A stretch of 64,000 nucleotides of DNA, taken from positions 806,001 to 870,000 of the forward strand of contig OZ252103.1 of the NCBI GenBank assembly GCA_965248395.1. The letters run 5' to 3'. This DNA comes from JAAXHH01 sp965248395 (GTDB taxonomy: Bacteria > JAAXHH01). Made by a program: the position numbers and the translations under genes. Positions 62,156-64,000 of this stretch are shown piece by piece (the first letter of the stretch is position 1; every line of letters begins with the position of its first letter). A model generated the notes under the pieces. It did no database searches and had not been told where the DNA came from. It saw only the letters and a program-made list of their open reading frames with translations.

Positions 62156-64000
62156 ATGTCTATAACAATTTCACGAGCTTTACGCTTCGCATTCGCCTTT
62201 GCGTTATTGCTCAGTTTCTCGACGGTTGCGCAGGCGCAGTTGTCGCTGGGCAAGGTTTCCGGCGTCGTGGTCGACAAGGCGAACCGGGAGCCGCTGCCGG
62301 CAGCCAGTATACGTGTCGAGGGCACGGTGATGGGCGCGATGGCGAATGACATGGGCGAGTACTTCATCCTGAACGTAACGCCCGGCACCTATAACCTGAT
62401 GGTGAATGTCATCGGTTATGTCCCGTTGCGCGTCGTGGGTGTGGCGGTGCACGCCGACCTTACCACGACGACCAACTTCGAGTTGGAATCCACGATTCTG
62501 GAATCTGCCGAAGCGATCGAAGTTATTGCGACACGGGACCTGGTCGAAAAGAGTCTGACCTCCACCCGTACCATCGTACAGGCCGAGGAAATCCATTCGC
62601 TTCCGGTGGTTAACATCGCCGAAGTCGTCCTGACCACGGCGGGCAGTTTCGCCGGTAATCTCCGCGGCGGCCGCGCGCAGGATCAGCAGATCACACTCGA
62701 CGGTTCCACGGTGTCGACGCAGCACAACGATTCAGGCCGCAGCAACTACGCGGAAGGGTCTTTTACGATCAATCCCTACATGATCCAGGAACTCGAGGTC
62801 AAAACGGGCACGTTCAACGCCGAATACGTGAACGCCCTGGCGGGCATCACCTCGGTGGTGACGCGTGACGGCGGTTCGAGTTTCAACGGAAACTTCGAGT
62901 ACCGCACGCTGGGCCAGAAGGGGCTCAACTGGGTCAAGCCGCCCGACCTGGATATCGTCGACGCGTACCGGGCCGGTACCTGGTCCGAGGCAGACCTTCG
63001 TAAGGTCATTCAGGACGCGATCGACAAGACGAACGAGTTCAACAACGATCCGGCTCGGCAGGACGACGGCCTTCTGTTGAAGGACCCTTTCGCCGTGCTG
63101 GACATGACCGGTGCGGTGGACAGTTGGACGGCCAGGTACAGCCGGGAAAACTACTACTGGGATTACGACCGCGTCATTCCCGAGCAAGAGGCCATCAACT
63201 GGTCTTACCTCACCGACGGTCTTACTGAAGCCCAGGCCAACAGTTTCGCGACCGACAGGTCTTTCAATCCCGACAAGTACAATGAGTTCGCCCGGAATAA
63301 CCGGACCGAGAAGCGCCCGGTGCAGATCGATTTCGGCTTTGGTGGTCCGCTGGGCAGCAAGTTGAACTGGTTCGCGTCGGGTCGTTTCGATGAAAGCTGG
63401 GGACGGAGCCCGAACGAATACAAACGTCTGATGAACTCCTTCGTAAAGATGACCTACCGGCCCCGGACCAGTATGAAGCTGACCATGTCCGGTTTGATCG
63501 AAGACCAGGGTTTCTTCAGCAAGAAGGGACAAAGGACTGGAAATCACGGCTGGAAGTACAACATGGAAGGGCTCAATCAGAATTACCGCGGACGTCTGCA
63601 TGTGAACCTGGCGTATACGCATACGCTCAGTCCCCGGACGTTCTACGAACTCCGTTTCAACCATCTTCGCGAATACAACGAACGCTACAATCCCAAGTAC
63701 GGCAAGGAGCCGCTGCCGTCTCTTACGGACGCGTTCATCCACTCCGTCGGCTATGCGCCGCTGGAGCAGGGTAGCGGTGCCCAGGTACCCTACCAGGTGT
63801 ACGGCGACGAAGCCTACGGTTCGATCGATTTCGGTAACTACACGAGTATCCGGCCGTTCAAGACGGACGTCAGTTTCTCCATCACCAGCCAGGTCACCTC
63901 GAACCACCAGTTCAAGGGCGGTTTAGGCGTAGTGATGAACGATTTCGAGGAGAACAGCCGGGGTCCCGCCCGTGGTAACGCCGTAACGCTGTTCAATGAC
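62156..64000 (+). CDS. TonB-dependent receptor with N-terminal carboxypeptidase-like domain (runs off the window)
   Basis: The frame is open for 615 codons to the last base, so this is the N-terminal part of an outer-membrane receptor. The ATG at 62156 follows AAGAGGAG. A signal peptide (to about AQAQ, residue 27) is followed by a carboxypeptidase-regulatory-like fold (GVVVDKANREPLPAASI, GTVMGAMANDMGEYFIL) at about 32-110, and a plug domain (about 125-235; IVQAEEIHSLPVVNIAEVV, LEVKTGTFNAEYVNALAG). Barrel strands begin thereafter. The layout is that of SusC-like or CarboxypepD-TonB receptors. The substrate is unknown; no SusD gene is visible before it. Confidence 0.9.
   Translation, partial: MSITISRALRFAFAFALLLSFSTVAQAQLSLGKVSGVVVDKANREPLPAASIRVEGTVMGAMANDMGEYFILNVTPGTYNLMVNVIGYVPLRVVGVAVHADLTTTTNFELESTILESAEAIEVIATRDLVEKSLTSTRTIVQAEEIHSLPVVNIAEVVLTTAGSFAGNLRGGRAQDQQITLDGSTVSTQHNDSGRSNYAEGSFTINPYMIQELEVKTGTFNAEYVNALAGITSVVTRDGGSSFNGNFEYRTLGQKGLNWVKPPDLDIVDAYRAGTWSEADLRKVIQDAIDKTNEFNNDPARQDDGLLLKDPFAVLDMTGAVDSWTARYSRENYYWDYDRVIPEQEAINWSYLTDGLTEAQANSFATDRSFNPDKYNEFARNNRTEKRPVQIDFGFGGPLGSKLNWFASGRFDESWGRSPNEYKRLMNSFVKMTYRPRTSMKLTMSGLIEDQGFFSKKGQRTGNHGWKYNMEGLNQNYRGRLHVNLAYTHTLSPRTFYELRFNHLREYNERYNPKYGKEPLPSLTDAFIHSVGYAPLEQGSGAQVPYQVYGDEAYGSIDFGNYTSIRPFKTDVSFSITSQVTSNHQFKGGLGVVMNDFEENSRGPARGNAVTLFND

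Overview
The window comes from a diderm bacterium with a GC-rich genome (roughly 55-60% by eye). TamA/TamB, RND-type adaptor, lipoprotein and TonB-receptor genes show the outer membrane. A receptor with an N-terminal carboxypeptidase-like repeat, clustered 6-bladed propellers, a sulfatase, a phytanoyl-CoA dioxygenase remnant and a PglZ-like tail suggest the FCB / Gemmatimonadota / Latescibacterota neighbourhood. That placement is inference from gene content; there is no rRNA gene here. The three tRNA genes do not encode CCA.

Layout. 1-5550 (minus): accessory block of paralogous secreted propellers, one broken by an in-frame TAA and one lacking about 50 residues, with an orphan efflux adaptor and a propeller lipoprotein. 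5888-7381: sulfatase. 7472-10237 (minus): phoH-ybeY-corC with a good sigma70-type promoter. 10435-12093 (minus): DUF402 protein, thioredoxin-like protein, nitroreductase. 12207-16467 (minus): ferrous-iron locus (DtxR-type regulator, feoA, feoB, Cys-rich membrane peptide), interrupted between feoA and feoB by a decayed dioxygenase gene on the other strand, with two matching hairpins bracketing feoA. 16717-27425 (plus): a GlnE-like half-enzyme with two ACT domains, tamB, tamA and an unrecognised 557-residue protein. 27472-32171 (minus): RuMP enzymes PHI and HPS, a LarC lacking its C-terminal half, a periplasmic globin-like protein with acidic repeats, and two HAD phosphatases. 32242-44109 (minus): tRNA-Val, a CAU tRNA, then housekeeping genes dnaG, mutS2, cvpA, yqeY, rpsU, HIT, rsmE, prmA, dnaJ, grpE, hrcA. 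44498-52807 (plus): CDP-alcohol phosphatidyltransferase, ctpA, tRNA-Leu, tig, clpP, clpX, lon. 52839-55832 (minus): tsaE, a PglZ-tail protein, serS, a TIGR02757 gene. 56004-58049 (plus): holA, rsgA. 58143-61473 (minus): unknown protein, dacB, thrC. 62156 to the end (plus): a TonB-dependent receptor cut by the window edge.

Much of the window is conserved cellular machinery: heat-shock control and proteolysis (hrcA-grpE-dnaJ; tig-clpP-clpX-lon), replication and repair (dnaG, holA, mutS2) and ribosome biogenesis (ybeY, rsmE, prmA, rsgA). The unusual material is the ACT-GlnE fusion, the disrupted feo locus with its Cys-rich regulator and autoregulatory-looking promoter, the decaying propeller array, the globin-like protein without a proximal histidine, the LarC1-only gene and the stand-alone PglZ tail. 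I found no clear defence, phage, CRISPR or secondary-metabolite system, and I do not claim a new system beyond these candidates.
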